Source: Okapia johnstoni
Taxonomy: Eukaryota > Chordata > Mammalia > Artiodactyla > Giraffidae
Reading direction: 5' to 3'
Assembly (NCBI GenBank): GCA_024291935.2
Contig: CM044322.1
Location: forward strand, 28,209,405 to 28,273,404
DNA: 64,000 bases
Both the position numbers and the translations under genes were made by a program. The notes under the pieces were generated by a model, which was not told the DNA's origin, did no database searches, and saw only the letters and a list, made by a program, of their open reading frames with translations. The first letter of the stretch is position 1; every line of letters begins with the position of its first letter. Of the stretch, positions 12,471 to 27,704 are shown piece by piece.

Positions 12471-15059
12471 GCGTGTCTGAGGTGTGTGCGGGGAGCTGCA
12501 GCAGGCTCTCGAGTTCTGTCCTTGCTTTGTGGGCGTGGAGCCTCAGCAGCTCCTTCTGCTACCCTCTGAGGAGCGGAGGGCAGGACGATGAGAACCTGGG
12601 AGCCTGGCTTTCCTCTGGGCCAGTCTCCTTCCCCCATGTGGGTGTGAGAGGCCAGGACGGCCCGCTGGGCTGGGGTGGGGAGTGAGTGGCCCCCTCTGTC
12701 TGAAGGAAAGCCCAGCCTCTTGGGGTCTCGTGCTGTCTCACTCTCTGTCCGCACCCTTGTCCCGTTGGACTTCATCTACCAAGCATCTGGTCAGAGTTGA
12801 CCCCAGCCGGTTGTCGGCCATCGTGTGTCCTGGGATCTAGCCCCCGTGTCTCGTTCTCAGGTTAGAAAGGCTCTTGGGAGGGCCTCCTGGGGCCTCCTTT
12901 TCCATCCACCTCCTGCCCCGGGGCACTATGGGATTCTGGTGTCAGGCTCCAGAGGGCCAGGCAGAGCCCCGTTCTGTGTGGAGATGGGCCTTATGCGGCC
13001 TTTGGGTGGACACCACATATGGGTGTTTTTGCTTAGACTCTGAAGACGGGGAGTGTGTTCCCTGGACAGGAGAAATCCTGACGTGGAGAGAAACAGGAAT
13101 CTCCTGACATGGGCGGTTTGGATGCTGAGAACATTGTTAGCAGGCTGTCCACATGAGGACGGCGCAGCTCTGTGGCCCCTGTGAGGTAGGCAGGTCTGCC
13201 CCCATGGACTTGAGGTGCTGGAAGGTGGGGCCTGAGCGAGGGGCTCCCCTCAGTGGGTTGGGGTGTGGGGTGGTGGACCTCGTCCACGCGGGGCCTTCCG
13301 GGGCACAGGGAGCCAGGCCAGCTGGAGTGAGGGGTCATTGGAGAGCAAGGCTCCCCCTCTCTCGCTCCTGCTGTCTTTGAGGCCCCCACCAGCTTCTGCA
13401 CGGTCAGCAGATCTGTTTCCCTCTGGCCTCTCAGGACGCACCGAGCTGGGGGCTCAGGGTCTATCGAGTGCCCTCTACCAGCACCAGGTCTCCTTCCTGG
13501 AGTCGTGCTTGTGCAACAGTAAACTGAACGCGGGAATCACACCTGCCTGCTCAGAGGTCAGGGCGTGCTTGACCAGTGGGGGTCATGTCAGTGCCCTCAG
13601 GACACAGATGGTGGCCGGGATCCCGGCATGGAGCTCTTGGTCCTCCAAGCCCCCCCACAGAACCGACCAGCCCCTGCACCGTGTGACCTCCTCCCAATGC
13701 CAAGCTTCCCGGTCCTCCTCCCATGGCACCGGGACTTGATGCTGCCCATCCTGCCCATGCCGCCCTGGCGGCCCCTCCCGCAGGAATGGGTCATGGGTGA
13801 GAGGGTGGAGGCGCCTCTGGGGATACAACCCCTGCTTCTTGCTCTGATCGCGTGTGCTCCCTGGCAGGATTCTGAGCAGTCCTCAGCCTCGTCCTCCCTG
13901 GGCCCCCAGGTGCTCAGCGGGCCCCCTCCTGCTCTGCTCTCAGCCGAGGCTCAGGAGGCCAGTCAAGTCCGAGGCCCTCAGTGGACATGAGGCCGGCGTT
14001 CGGAGGAGCAGGAAGACCCCTTACTGGAAGGAGGCTGGGCTGCTGGGTCCCAGTGGCCTCTCATCGCGTGTGGCTCCCGTTTCCAGTGACGCTGTGGCTT
14101 AGCGGTGCCCCCCTGCCCCCAGTCAGCATCTGGGTCAGTGTCTGACTGACAGGACCAGTTGCGGGGGGCTCTCTTCCACCCAGGCCCTGTCTCAGGGCCA
14201 CTCGGACACCGCCCCCCCACTTAGCTTGCCGGGTTTAGGGCTCTGCTCTGGGAAAGGCCTGTTGGGCCTCACCCATCCCCCTCCTGACCCCATCCGCTCA
14301 GCTGACTCCCACCTGCCCCCTGCCTGGGCTTCTCTCTGAGGCTCTCACCTGGGGCAGCTGACGGATTACATAGGCGAGTGTGCAGGCTACATGTACTGCC
14401 CATGTGCATGCACACATGTATACACATGCTCCCTACGTGTGCCGTGATCTTGTCCTGACGGCCAGTGCCCCTGTGAATCCAGGAGCACGTTGGGGTGCTC
14501 TGTAGGTGTAGGGAGCAGAGGGTGGCCCAGAGCCGCTGCCGGGCAGAGCTTGCAGCTCTGAGGAGGAGGAGGCCGGTTAGTGGAAGCAGAGAGGGGCGGG
14601 GACCACATCCCCAGAAGGGAGATGCCGTGGGTGCGGTGAGGCGCCATGGCACCCCTGGTGGCAGATGCGGGTGTGAGAGGAGTGGCTGGGGGGCGGGTCC
14701 GGGTCAGGAGGCGTTGGGGGAGTGACCCTGCAGAGTGGCCACCTGGCCCTCATCAGGGGACGACACCCACACATCCGTCCTGGTTTCTGTGTCGGAGGCC
14801 TGTTGGGGGTCAAGGGGGTGGTCGAGCCTCCTGAGGGCCTGGCGGGGCCAGGGCTGCCCACGTGGACCACAGTGTGTCCAGTCCCCCCTCCTGCCTCGTG
14901 AACTGGTCTCTTCTGGTGAGGCTGGGGCTCAGTCACCCTCTAGGAAGGGCGGCCGCTTTTCCTTTCTCGTTTTGGGTGGACAGGCATGTTTGTCCCCCTC
15001 CCTCTCCCAGGGCCGGAGGTCTGCGTCCACTCCACACTGGCCAGTCAGGGCGCTCACCA

Positions 15060-15260
15060 CCCTTTAAAACCAAGAACAGTGTTGTAGGAGTAAAATAAGC
15101 CCCCAAAACAAGAACTGTGGATTTTCAGAACAGCTTCATTGTTCTTGGGTTCTGGTTGTTTGGGGGTTTTTTGAAAGTCTTTTTACGGTTACTTTCCAGT
15201 GACTGCAAAGGAAAAGAAAGGTTCCATTCCCCTGCCTGGTCCGGCGGGACTTTCCCTGAC
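15060..15260 (+). promoter_or_regulatory. Candidate conserved element with a perfect NF-kB site, SKI intron 1
   Basis: AT-rich text runs from about 15065 to 15235 (CTTCATTGTTCTTGGG, then TTTTTACGGTTACTTTCC). It ends at GGGACTTTCC (15246-15255), a perfect kappa-B 10-mer. No repeat is recognised. Enhancer function is inferred. Confidence 0.35.
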
Positions 15261-15639
15261 TTTCTGATTCTCAGAGGCCAGTTGTGCATGGGTGGCGGGT
15301 GTGGGTGGCCTGGTACGGGGCTGGTGGCAGGGCTGTGGCGTGTGGGGACAAGGGCACCAGAGGCCTCTTGTGGTCAGGACAGATGTCTAGGGTGTTCAAG
15401 GACAGGCCCCCCCCCCCCAGCCTCCCCCCCCCTCCAGCCCTTCCCCTACTCCCTACAGTCTCCATGGGGGGCGCCAGCTGCAGCTGGGGGGCGGTCTCAA
15501 GGTTGCCAGACCGTGCACCTGCCCAGGGTTCCTTCCAAGTGGCGTCCAGGGATCCTTGAGGAGGGAAGGCCCCACCCTTGCCCCCACCCTTGCCAGCCGA
15601 GAGCTGCTGAGGTTTGGTTCGTGGGGGAGGGGCAGTGAC

Positions 15640-15960
15640 TTTCATTAGAAAAGTCTTAACTTATTCTCATCAACGATGTGGAAGTAACAGAAAAGATGAC
15701 CTACTTAAACTTTAAAAAAATCAAAGTGAATCTGTAAAATTGCTATTTTCACTTCATTTTGGGGTTTGGGGTTGTCTTGCAAATTTAATCTGCTTCCTCT
15801 GTACCACAATAATCAGAAAATAGGTTAATTTAAGTGTAATATGAAACATGAATGATCACGTGGAAAATATTAATGGTACTTACAAAAATAGCTCGGCAGT
15901 TTCTGGAACTGTAATCTCCCGGACCGTCCACGACGCAGCCCTGGGGCGGATTTAGAGATG
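15640..15960 (+). promoter_or_regulatory. Strong candidate conserved enhancer in SKI intron 1
   Basis: About 300 bp of AT-rich, non-repetitive sequence lies in GC-rich DNA. It contains a TCF/LEF-type AATCAAAGTG, TTGCAAATTTAATCTGC, ATAATCAGAAAATAGG, GGTTAATTTAAG and an E-box within GATCACGTGG. This texture is typical of deeply conserved developmental enhancers. Conservation could not be tested here. Confidence 0.5.
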
Positions 15961-16899
15961 GTGGTCCGGAACGCGGGGCCAAGAGCTCCCCTCAGGAGAC
16001 CTGGGTGCTGTTGGCAGGACTTAGTCTCGAAGCCTGGGTGGGACGTGGTAGCCCAGAGCCCCGCCCCTGCCCGGGGGCCACACTCTGTCCTCTGCAGCTG
16101 CCCTCCCTTGGGGTGGGCACCCCTGCAGGATGGAGCCTGTGGTTCCCTGCTGTGCCCATCCCAGATGGGGGCATTCTGGGCATGGCAGGGCTGGCCCTGG
16201 TCTTGGGGGGGGTGTCCACCTGCTGGAGCAGGGTTGACCCCCTGCCCCTGTGGGCCCTTGGCCGCCCTGGGCAGGAGAGTCCAGCAAAGTGGGGCCTCTT
16301 GCCTGCCCATAGCTGGGGCCGGTCCACGTGAGGTTTCCCTGTGTCCGCTCCTCGCAGGCTGGGTCTATATGGGTGTTTCCGCCCTGTTTTCTTGCAGGGT
16401 CTGGGCGTCTTTGTGGTGCTGCCCCTCACCTCGTTCCTCCCAGGGGTCTCTGCAGGCCTGAGGTTATGAGTTCTTGAGAGACTTTTCCCTGCATGGTGGG
16501 CATGGGTCCTGAGATGCCCATTGCCCACCACAGGGTTTAGGAGGTGGGGATCTGGTGGTCCTCAGGAATTAGGGGCCACCCCCTGTGCCTGGCCTCTGTG
16601 TTTGTGTGCAGCCCACCACCCCCACCCCAGAACCCTGACCGGGTCCATGCTGTTGTCCTGAACATTCCCTGGTTGCCCAGCCGGGTGCCAAGTGGGTACC
16701 AGCCCCACTGAGACCTTCCCTGACCTCTGATGCCCTCTGGGCCCTGTGGGTCATAGTGGCCCTGTGGGTCAGTGGTCCTGTGGGCATGGGGCCATTACCC
16801 CTACCAGGGCCAGCCACAAGTGGCTCCCCGGGCTCCTCAGGCATCCTGCTCCGTCCTTTGCTGGAAGGACAGTGAGTCAGGAATCATTGATCCTCGGTG

Positions 16900-18115
16900 G
16901 TTTGGTTTTTCAACCAACAGTTCATTTCATTTTTCTAATAGGTAGTTTTAATAATAGCTTTATGGAGATGTAATTCACGTGCCATAAAGTCCATCCTTTC
17001 TGAGAGCACGACTCCATGCTCAGGCACCAGTGTCTAGTCTCAGCACATCTCCATCACCCGGAAGGAAACCGTGCCCCGTGGGCCCCCGGGGCCCACCGGT
17101 GCACTTCCTGTCTGCGGATCCGCCTGTTCTGGACGGTCCACGAGAACGGGGCTGGAACAAGGTGGCCTCTTGGGTCTGCTCCTCTTGCTGGGCTCCCTGG
17201 TGTCGCGTGTCAGAGCCTTGTGCCTCGTTGGAACCAAGGGGTGCTCTGCGGTGTAGATGGATGGACCATGTTTTGTTTACTCCTTCGCCCACTGATGGAC
17301 ATGTGGGACTTTCCACTCCTTGGCTGTTAGGAACAATGCTGCTGTGAACACATGTTCCATTTTTTTGTGGATGTGTTTTCAATGATCTTGAGTGTGTCCA
17401 TCCAGGAGTGGCATTGCTGGGTCGTAGGCTATTCTGTGTTTCTGAGGAATTGCTGGGCTGTCCCATGACTGTTCCCCTCCGGCAGCACGGGGTTCTGGTT
17501 TCTCCATGTCCTCCCCAACGATGCCACATATTGTCCATCCTTGAAACAGCTCCAGCCGTCCTCGTGAGTGTGAGGGGCACTCGGCGGGTTATTTAAATTC
17601 TCCTTCTTATTGAGATGATTGTGGATTCACGTGTGGCTGTAACAGACATTCCTGTGCACTTTGGATTCCTGCAGGTTCTGGTCCCAGGCCGAGCCCCTCT
17701 CTCCAATCCTCTGGGTGTTTACTGTGCTCACGGGGTGGTTCTACATTCAGCTTTGCCGAAGCTGCCTGGGTCACGTCCCCACCAGCAACACACAAGCTCC
17801 CGGTTTCTCTCCCACCTCCCAACACATGCTTTCTGGTTGTGATTGCAGTCATCCTGGTGGCTGTGAGGTGCATCGCCCTGGTGTGAGACACTGAGCGTCT
17901 TCACATGCTTGACGGCCGTGTGTCCTCCTTGGAGACACGCCTGTTCGAGTCCTTCTCCCTGGACTTGGATTGTTTTCAAAGTCTTTCTTCCATTCTGTGG
18001 GTTGTCTTCACTTTCTTGGTGGTGTCCTTTCAGGCATAAATATTCTGATTTTGCTGGATTCCCCCTTTGCTGTTTTCACCTTTGGTTCCTTTTGCTTCAT
18101 CATTAGGGAGTTCGT
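16900..18115 (-). mobile_element. Old L1 LINE 3' region, two overlapping fragments
   Basis: Read on the plus strand it follows the complement of the L1 ORF2 end and 3' region: TTTATGGAGATGTAATTCAC, ACTGATGGACATGTGGGACT, AACAATGCTGCTGTGAACAC, AGGAGTGGCATTGCTGGGTC, and further on CATTCTGTGGGTTGTCTTC and TGGTGTCCTTTCAGGCA. The landmark from the CCACCAGCAA region to the Ser/His-rich region recurs. About 16.93-17.58 kb and 17.60-18.11 kb look like two partly overlapping L1 fragments in the same orientation. All frames are broken. Confidence 0.75.
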
Positions 18116-21100
18116 GGGGGTGGGGCTCACCCCTTTAGAGCCTTGGTTTCTCCAGACGGTTCACCTTCAGGTTTCCTCTGAGCTGGTGTAAGGTTCTCCG
18201 TGTTAGCTGCCACCTGGTAAAAGAAGCAGGTTGATGGACAGCATGGTGGAGATGGTGCAGGCAGGTGTGTTGTACAGCAGAGCTGGTGTGTCTGGAAGGC
18301 ACTCCCAGCTTCATGTGAGCTTCACGTGGGGTTTCCTGCTCACCTGGAGGCTGTGTGCACACACCAGCCATGTTGGGACATGGCCCTCAGCTGAGCTGTG
18401 GTGCTTGCTCTGGGTGTCTGTTTGTCCAGAAGTGACGCTGCCTCTGGGGAGAGCTGACAGTCCTCCAGCGTCTGATGGTGGGAGGCACCTGTGCTGCTGG
18501 GGCTTGGCCTGGGCCGCCACACAGGCATTGAGTCTGGAGTTAGTCGGGTGCTTGACAGCAAGGCTGACGTTGTCCTTCGAAATCAGTTGACCACCAGGGT
18601 CTGGCGGCTGGACGGTGTGTTTCACTCCCTGGTTGAGTGCAGCGCCTAGCAAGACCCTCATCTGGGCCTGGTCCCCAGATGGCAGAACTCTTGCCCCCAG
18701 CAAGGAGTCCAGGAAGCTGAGTGTCGTTTTCTCTGTGGGGCGGGTCTTCCTTCCAGGTTACGCTCCTCATCCCTAGTGCAGGTCTCATCAGAGACTCTCC
18801 CGCCCGGTTCCCCAGCCACATCGCACGGTGCCACTGGACCAGAGGGTGTGTGGGTGCTGGCTGCCCTCAGCCCTGCAGAGCGCCCAGGGCAGTGTGCATC
18901 CTGGCCTAAGGCCCCAAGGCCAGAGGGGACACCTTTGTGCTGGAGAGAACAGACCCACCCAGCTCGGGGGTGGGGATGGGGGGCACTGCTCTTTTCTGGG
19001 TGCCTGTGCATGCAGCCTCCCCACTGAACTCTGCGTGTGCACGACTGTGAACGGGGGCGTGTGCCCCCGTGGGGAGGGTGCAAGGAGTCTCCACATCCTG
19101 ACCACCCAGGGTGCCCTGGACAGGCACTTTGGACAGATGCCCAGCTGTACTTGGGTGGCATTTCTCAGGGCAGCACAGTGCCTGCCTGGGTAGGTGGAGC
19201 CCGGTCACCTCATGTTCCGGGGCCTCAGCCGAAAGCCCACACATCCCACAAGGGCTCGAGGATGAAATTGTGGACCTGGGCGGGGAGGTGACCCCAAGTG
19301 GCCACCCTCCCGCCAGGCAGCCACCTGGGTGGTCTCTGGATGCTGCACACGGCCCTGCGCCGTTCTCTGGCAGCATCTCCCTCCACCCTGCCTCGTGTCC
19401 ATGTGCAGGCTGAGAGTCTGACCTTCCTCCCGGAGCCCGGGGCCGTTTGGGCCTGGTCCTGCCTTGTGCTGGGCTTCTCTCGCTCTAGCCCCTCCAGGTT
19501 GGCGCTGGGCGGCTGTGTGCCCAGCTGGGCCCCGGCTCTGCCTTTTGGTCAGAGAGAGCCTCTCCTCTGCACTGCCTGGTCACCCCAGAGCCAGGGGCCT
19601 GGGGGATGGGCCAGTCAGCGCTCCTGTGTACAGAGCTCACACTGGGTGCTCGGGCCTTAGTTCGGTGCCACCAGCAGGTGTTGGGAATGTTCTCCTGTTC
19701 CTTCGTCCCCTGTGTACACTTTCTCTTTCTGTTTAAGGTGGACAGGGTGGGGCCTAGGAAATAGAGTGTGGAGCCAGGGCTCACAGTGCAGCACCCAGGG
19801 AGGAAAACCCAAGACAGCTTCGTGCTTGGTGGCTTGAAGTCCTCCTTTCCCCCAGGAGCCCCCTGCCTGCAGAGAGGACCCTGGGTTTGCCTGGCTGGGC
19901 TGGCCTGCAGCGCCTTTGGGGCTCAGACACTGAGTACAGCCCTTGTGAGCACCAGGGGGAACGCTGGGAGCTGCCCTTGCTCTGCCTGTTGCCCCTTGTG
20001 CTGCCCTCTAGGGTGGCCACGGCCTCAGCAGCCGTGCGCACCTTGCTCCACCCATATGCGGCGGGCTGCACGGTTTGGGGCCTCTGACCTGGGAGGACAG
20101 GAAGGTCATGGGGGTGACGTCACCCCCAGTTGTACCCCAGATCCTGCACACGTATGCAGGTCCCTGGGTGATGCACAGGCTCCACAGTGACAGACACGTG
20201 TGGCCGCTGAGCAGTCCTGGGTGGGGGCTCTCTGTGGCACCAGGGGGTTTCTCCTGGAACCCACGTCTCTGCACTGTCCCCTCAGGCTTCTCTGTCAGGC
20301 AGGATGTGTATCTTGGAGTGTGGGGAAGCCACCTTAGGCTCCCAATGCCCCTGCTGCTCAAATGTGTCCTGGATTTCCAGGGCCCAGCAGGTTCAGGAGC
20401 TGGAGGCCACAGGCTCGCCCCCTCGCAGAAGTGGCCACGCAGCTATCGTTGCACACATGGCTGTGTCTCCGATCTTCTGCCATCTCTGTGGCCCATCCTT
20501 CCTGGACTTTGAAGAGGCGTCACTCCCTCGGGCCCTGGTGGTCATGCCTCCTTCTCTGCTGCTTCCACATTCCCATAACCAGCCAGCTGGACTTTATGGA
20601 GAGCACACTGGGCTTTCCTTGGACAGAGTCTCCGAGGTTGCTCGGCTCCTGCATCCTGGGTGGACCAGGGTTCAGGCAGGTTGAGGGGCCAGGAGGCTCC
20701 AGCCTTTCTGCTGAACAGGAAGTCTCCCCCGCCGTGTGGTGGGGCTTGCTGGCCGCGTGGGGGTGGCCTGCGGCCCGGGTCGTCTGACACCTCCCACGAG
20801 GGCTCCCTGAGGTTTCTCGGAATCGGAGGAGCCGGCAGGGCGCTGTGGCTTCTCTCCCGTGAGAACTCAGCTCAGACAGGAAGCCCCACCCTTGCAGGCG
20901 GCGCCCGGTCCAGTGCTATGCACCAAGCTCGGGAGGCCCCCAGGCATCGCCCAGCTCCTTTCCCCTCCACCCCACACAAGAGCACCAAGTGTGTTTAGGT
21001 CTGAGCTGTCTGTCCATGCCATCTGCAGGACCCTCGACCAGTCGCCCAGGGGCTGGGTGGGCAGGCTGAGGGGGCAGCGACCCTGTGCTGGGTCCAAGGC

Positions 21101-21972
21101 CAGAGCACGCCACCCAGCCCCACGGGTCTGGGCCCAAGGGTTCCGCGTTTCCTGGAGTGGAGTTAGGGAGCTTCGGCTGTGGGGTTGGGAGTGGCCCCTG
21201 CACGCACCCAGAAGTGTGGGCTCTGTTGCCCTGGCGGTCTGGCACCCAGTTGGCTCCTTCCCTTGAGTTTTGTTGTGATGACCCTGCTGAGCATGGCAGC
21301 TGACTGACCACTTCCTCCTCCACAGCCCTGGTGGTGCAGGCCCCTTAGGGCCAGTTCTGGGGTTCGGTATTCTCTCCAGGTGCTCCTTGGGGCCAGTAGG
21401 CAGGGGGCAGTTTGACACCAGCCCTGGAGGCCACTCCACCTACAGTATCCAGCAGACACAAGGCTCCTGTGTCCCGAGCTTCCTTCCCCAACACGAGACT
21501 TGGGGACATCCAGGGGCCTTCTCAGCGGGCTGAGTGCACTCAGTTCATGTTGGAGCTGTTTTCTTCCAGCAGGGATGGGGCATGGCCCGAGCTCTTTGCT
21601 CACCCATCATGCAGCTGGCCCAGCCCCACAAGAAGTTTCTAAAATTAGTACCACGTGGTGAAATCCAGGGCTCTGGGGGCACTACGTGTGATGCCCCTGG
21701 AAAGCTCTGGGCGGTCCCAACAGGGCCCTGTGCTCAGGCCGCGAGCGTGCCCACCGCTACCCCTTCCAGATCTGTCAGCCCGAGTTGGGGGGGCAGGGGT
21801 CCCTTCTGAACCAACATGCTGTGGGTCCTTGGCCTCTGCCAGCTGTCAGGCCCACGTGGGGCCAGGCACACCATGCGATATGTGCCTGAGGGGTCTGCGT
21901 GTTCCTGGGCATGCCTCATGTGTGGCTGCATCCTACCCACCGTGTCAGCGGGAACTTCTGTGTCGCTCACAG

Positions 21973-24783
<2,811 letters not shown>

Positions 24784-25408
24784 CTGAACCCACTGTCTTC
24801 TGTGCAGGGTGGATGCCGCAGGGCGGGCGGGCGGCGGGGTTGGGGCTCCGTGCCAGCGGGGCGCCCCCCTCCAGTCCTTATAGCACAACGTCTTACTGTG
24901 CCTAGAACCAAGCAAGTGTTTGGAACCACATACTTTTGGAATCCACTGCAAAATTTTCTACTGGCCAAGTTCAAGCGTGCAAGCTGGTTCCCAACTGCCC
25001 TGGAGATGAGGCCAGCTCAGTGGTTGTGGCTGGCCCTCCGCTTGCCGGAACGTTCTAACATTTACACTTTTGTTATAAGCTATTTAAAACCAATAAGGAG
25101 ACTTGATATTCAGAAAAATCAACACGTTTTTTAATGACTAACTTTTAAAAGCCCCACCCACACGTGATGCCCCCCGAGGACCCACATGGGAGCCGGGGTG
25201 GCCCCTATCCTGCCCCTGGAAGCCATCGCAGCTCGTCTGCACCTGCGGCCACGAGACCACACGAAGGGTTTTTCTCCAGAGTCTATTTTTTCAGCGACAA
25301 GGACCTGTCTCCCGCGCTGTCGGGGGAGGACCCGGGGAGTGCCGCACGCACACGAGCTGGAACACTGCCGCCTTACCCGCCTACTGCCCCCACTGCCCGC
25401 AGGGGCGT

Positions 25409-25612
25409 CCGCAGGGGCGTCCGCAGGGGTGCTTGGGCGGGCGGCGGGGGCGGGTCTGCGCTGGCCGGGCATGTGCCCTTCTCCATGCGCCCCTCCGTCC
25501 AGCTGGCGGCCCGCAGGGGCGTCTGCAGGGGTGCTTGGAGGGGCGATGGGGGCAGGTCCACTCTGGCCGGGCACGCGCCCTCCTCCTCGCGCCCCTCCAT
25601 CTGGCCAGCGGC
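25409..25612 (+). repeat. Tandem duplication, 2 x 102 bp, in SKI 3' UTR
   Basis: Copies at 25409-25510 and 25511-25612 share landmarks exactly 102 bases apart, for example CTGGCCGGGC at 25461 and 25563. Both contain GCAGGGGTGCTTGG near the start and GCGCCCCTCC near the end. A short GCAGGGGCGTCC unit is repeated again just before the first copy. The copies differ at perhaps 20 positions, so the duplication is not recent. The block is strongly CpG-rich. Confidence 0.85.
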
Positions 25613-25655
25613 ACACCTTCTGTTTGGGCCGAGGCTGCAGCATTGCAACAAACAC

Positions 25656-25662
25656 AGCATTA
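25656..25662 (+). promoter_or_regulatory. miR-155 seed match in SKI 3' UTR
   Basis: AGCATTA is a 7-mer match to the miR-155 seed and sits in an AT-rich block just after the GC-rich duplication. Targeting of SKI by miR-155 has been reported in human melanoma cells (from memory). Site function here is inferred. Confidence 0.5.
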
Positions 25663-25846
25663 TTTCAGTTTTTCTTTTTCCTTTTGTTTGTTCGTTCATT
25701 TAAACGTATACTTAGAACTGCACTTTGTCAAAAACCTTCCCCTTCTCTTTTTATTCCCCAGTTAACTGAGGTTTTTACTTTCAGATACTGCAAACTGATT
25801 TCTAGAGCATCCACATCCTAAGTGCTCGAGTGTCTAGAAACCCCTC

Positions 25847-25853
25847 TGGTGCT
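25847..25853 (+). promoter_or_regulatory. miR-29 seed match in SKI 3' UTR
   Basis: TGGTGCT is the 7-mer seed match for the miR-29 family, within an AT-rich stretch. It lies about 190 nt downstream of the miR-155 match. Function is inferred from the seed match only. Confidence 0.4.
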
Positions 25854-27704
25854 TGGTTGAACAAGGGAATCACACGAAAACGAAAACGCAAAAACTGAAC
25901 TTCGGGGGGTGGTTCTGTGCCTTCCAGCGTCTTGTACAGCAAACCCTGACTCGTCTTCTTCCCCCAGAATACGTCTCCAGTAGCTGTTGGATCTGCCATG
26001 ATCACAATGAGTTACCTGCATTTATTCCAAATAATCGCGTTTACTCTCAACTGTATGCGAATTGTATAAGGTTTCTTATGCCCAAGCTTGAAAAATGATT
26101 TCCCAGTAGACCAGGTGGCTCCCTGACCTAAATCATGGTATTTATTTACGTGGAGAGACCTGATCAGAACCCTCTGCTCGCGTCCGTCCCAGCACCTGGC
26201 AGCTGCGGCCATGGGAGATGGTGCCGTGGCCGCCGAGCAGAGTGGAGTTCAGGTGACCACGTCGGTGGTAGGGTTCTGCCCTTGGTTTGCTGGGTGGGAG
26301 CTGGGTGCTGCCAGCCCCCCTTCTAAAGTGCAATGCAAAAGGGACACCGTGTATATGCAGCGTGCGTTTGGTTGTTTTTCTTTTTTTTAAAAAAAAAATT
26401 TTTTTGCTTCTGTTTTTCTTTGCAGTTATTAAATCTGTATGCATGGACTTTTAAACCTCTGCCATACGTATATCCACCAATGGGCATTATTACCGTGTCG
26501 TGTAGAGGGTCGGTTGTGTCACGCAACACTCAGAATGCTGTGTTTACCCTTGTTTTTCCAGAGTTGTGTTTTCCAGTCATTTCTTCAAGGGAAACTAAAT
26601 GATTTAGTTGGAGCAAAGCTTTGAATGTGTCAGTGTGCTTCTGTGCGGCTGTGCTCTGTCGCCGTCTGAACCTGCAGTGAGGTCGCAGGGCCCCCGGGAC
26701 CCGCCACCCGAGGCCGCCGGGTTTGCTCCGTTCACTGTCTGAGTTTTTAGACTCCAGAGGGAGACACATTTTTCCAAGTTGCGCGTGGGGGCAATGTGTC
26801 GCCTCACTTCCCTTCTGCTCACCCGCACATCTGACCATCGGCTAGGTCTGCCGCGCCACCATCCAGCTAGGTCCCTGATATCGGGAAGAGCTGAGGTACG
26901 GCGGTGGGGTTGGGCAGCCTCGTCCCCCCCCAGCCCAGGCCCACTGCGAGGGTCCCATGACCTGCCAGAGCCGGTGGCAGCCGCGGGCGAGGCCGGTGTG
27001 GGGCTGTCTATCCTCGTCCCCGTCCCCATCCTCAGGGGCAGGGTCCCCGGGCTCCCGCCTCGCAGCTGCAGTTGCATTTCTTTCAGAAGAGGCATCTCTC
27101 CGTAGGCTGTTGACTCTCCCTGTGTGTAATACCCATTACCAGAATGACCGTGTATTCAGTTTAATCACTCATTATTTCTGTGCTGAAAGATTTTTAACGA
27201 AGGGAAAAAAACAACAGCAATAACATTCATATCTATGGAGCAGCTAACTCACTCACAGTGTCCTGCTTTTCGTACAGAACTCGCCAATGTACAAAGCGAC
27301 CGTGTAAATACTCTCTCCTCTTACACTCGTGTATCATACGTGTACATGGTGGGTCCTCCCCCAGGACTCGCTCCTTACTGGTAGCTGTCCTATTTTCTGG
27401 GTTGTTTCTAACAGAGGAAGAACACGCCCACCGGCTCGCCCGGCTTCCTGGGCAACCCCACCCGTCCTTCATGCCTGCTCACTGGGCCTGGGAGGCTGTC
27501 TTGTTCTTGCTTTAAGTCAGGAGTCACAAACGACACTTTTTTTTTTTTTCAATTAAGGAAAAAAACCACAGCTCCACCCTGGTGCCCGCCAGGAGCGTCC
27601 GCATCGCCGTCCCCTTCTCTCCTTTGCTGCTGCTAATGACAATATGACGACTTACTCTACTATTCGAAAACTATTTTTATGTAATTAATGTATGCTTTCT
27701 TGTT

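Larger units (their letters stand above)
1..21972 (+). other. SKI: SKI intron 1, 3' portion
   Basis: No exon of SKI or any other gene was recognised before 21973, where exon 2 begins after a CAG acceptor. In human, SKI intron 1 is very long, and this fits. Most of 3488-7560, 7656-11860, 12470-15060 and 18111-21972 is GC-rich, repeat-poor DNA in which I see no gene. Many open frames occur there because stop codons are rare in GC-rich sequence, but none has family-like protein sequence. Repeats and candidate conserved islands inside the intron are listed separately. Confidence 0.9.

Noticed and set aside
25131..25655. 174-residue minus-strand frame with repeated PSTPADAPA
   Set aside because: This peptide repeat is the shadow of the 102-bp tandem duplication in the SKI 3' UTR.
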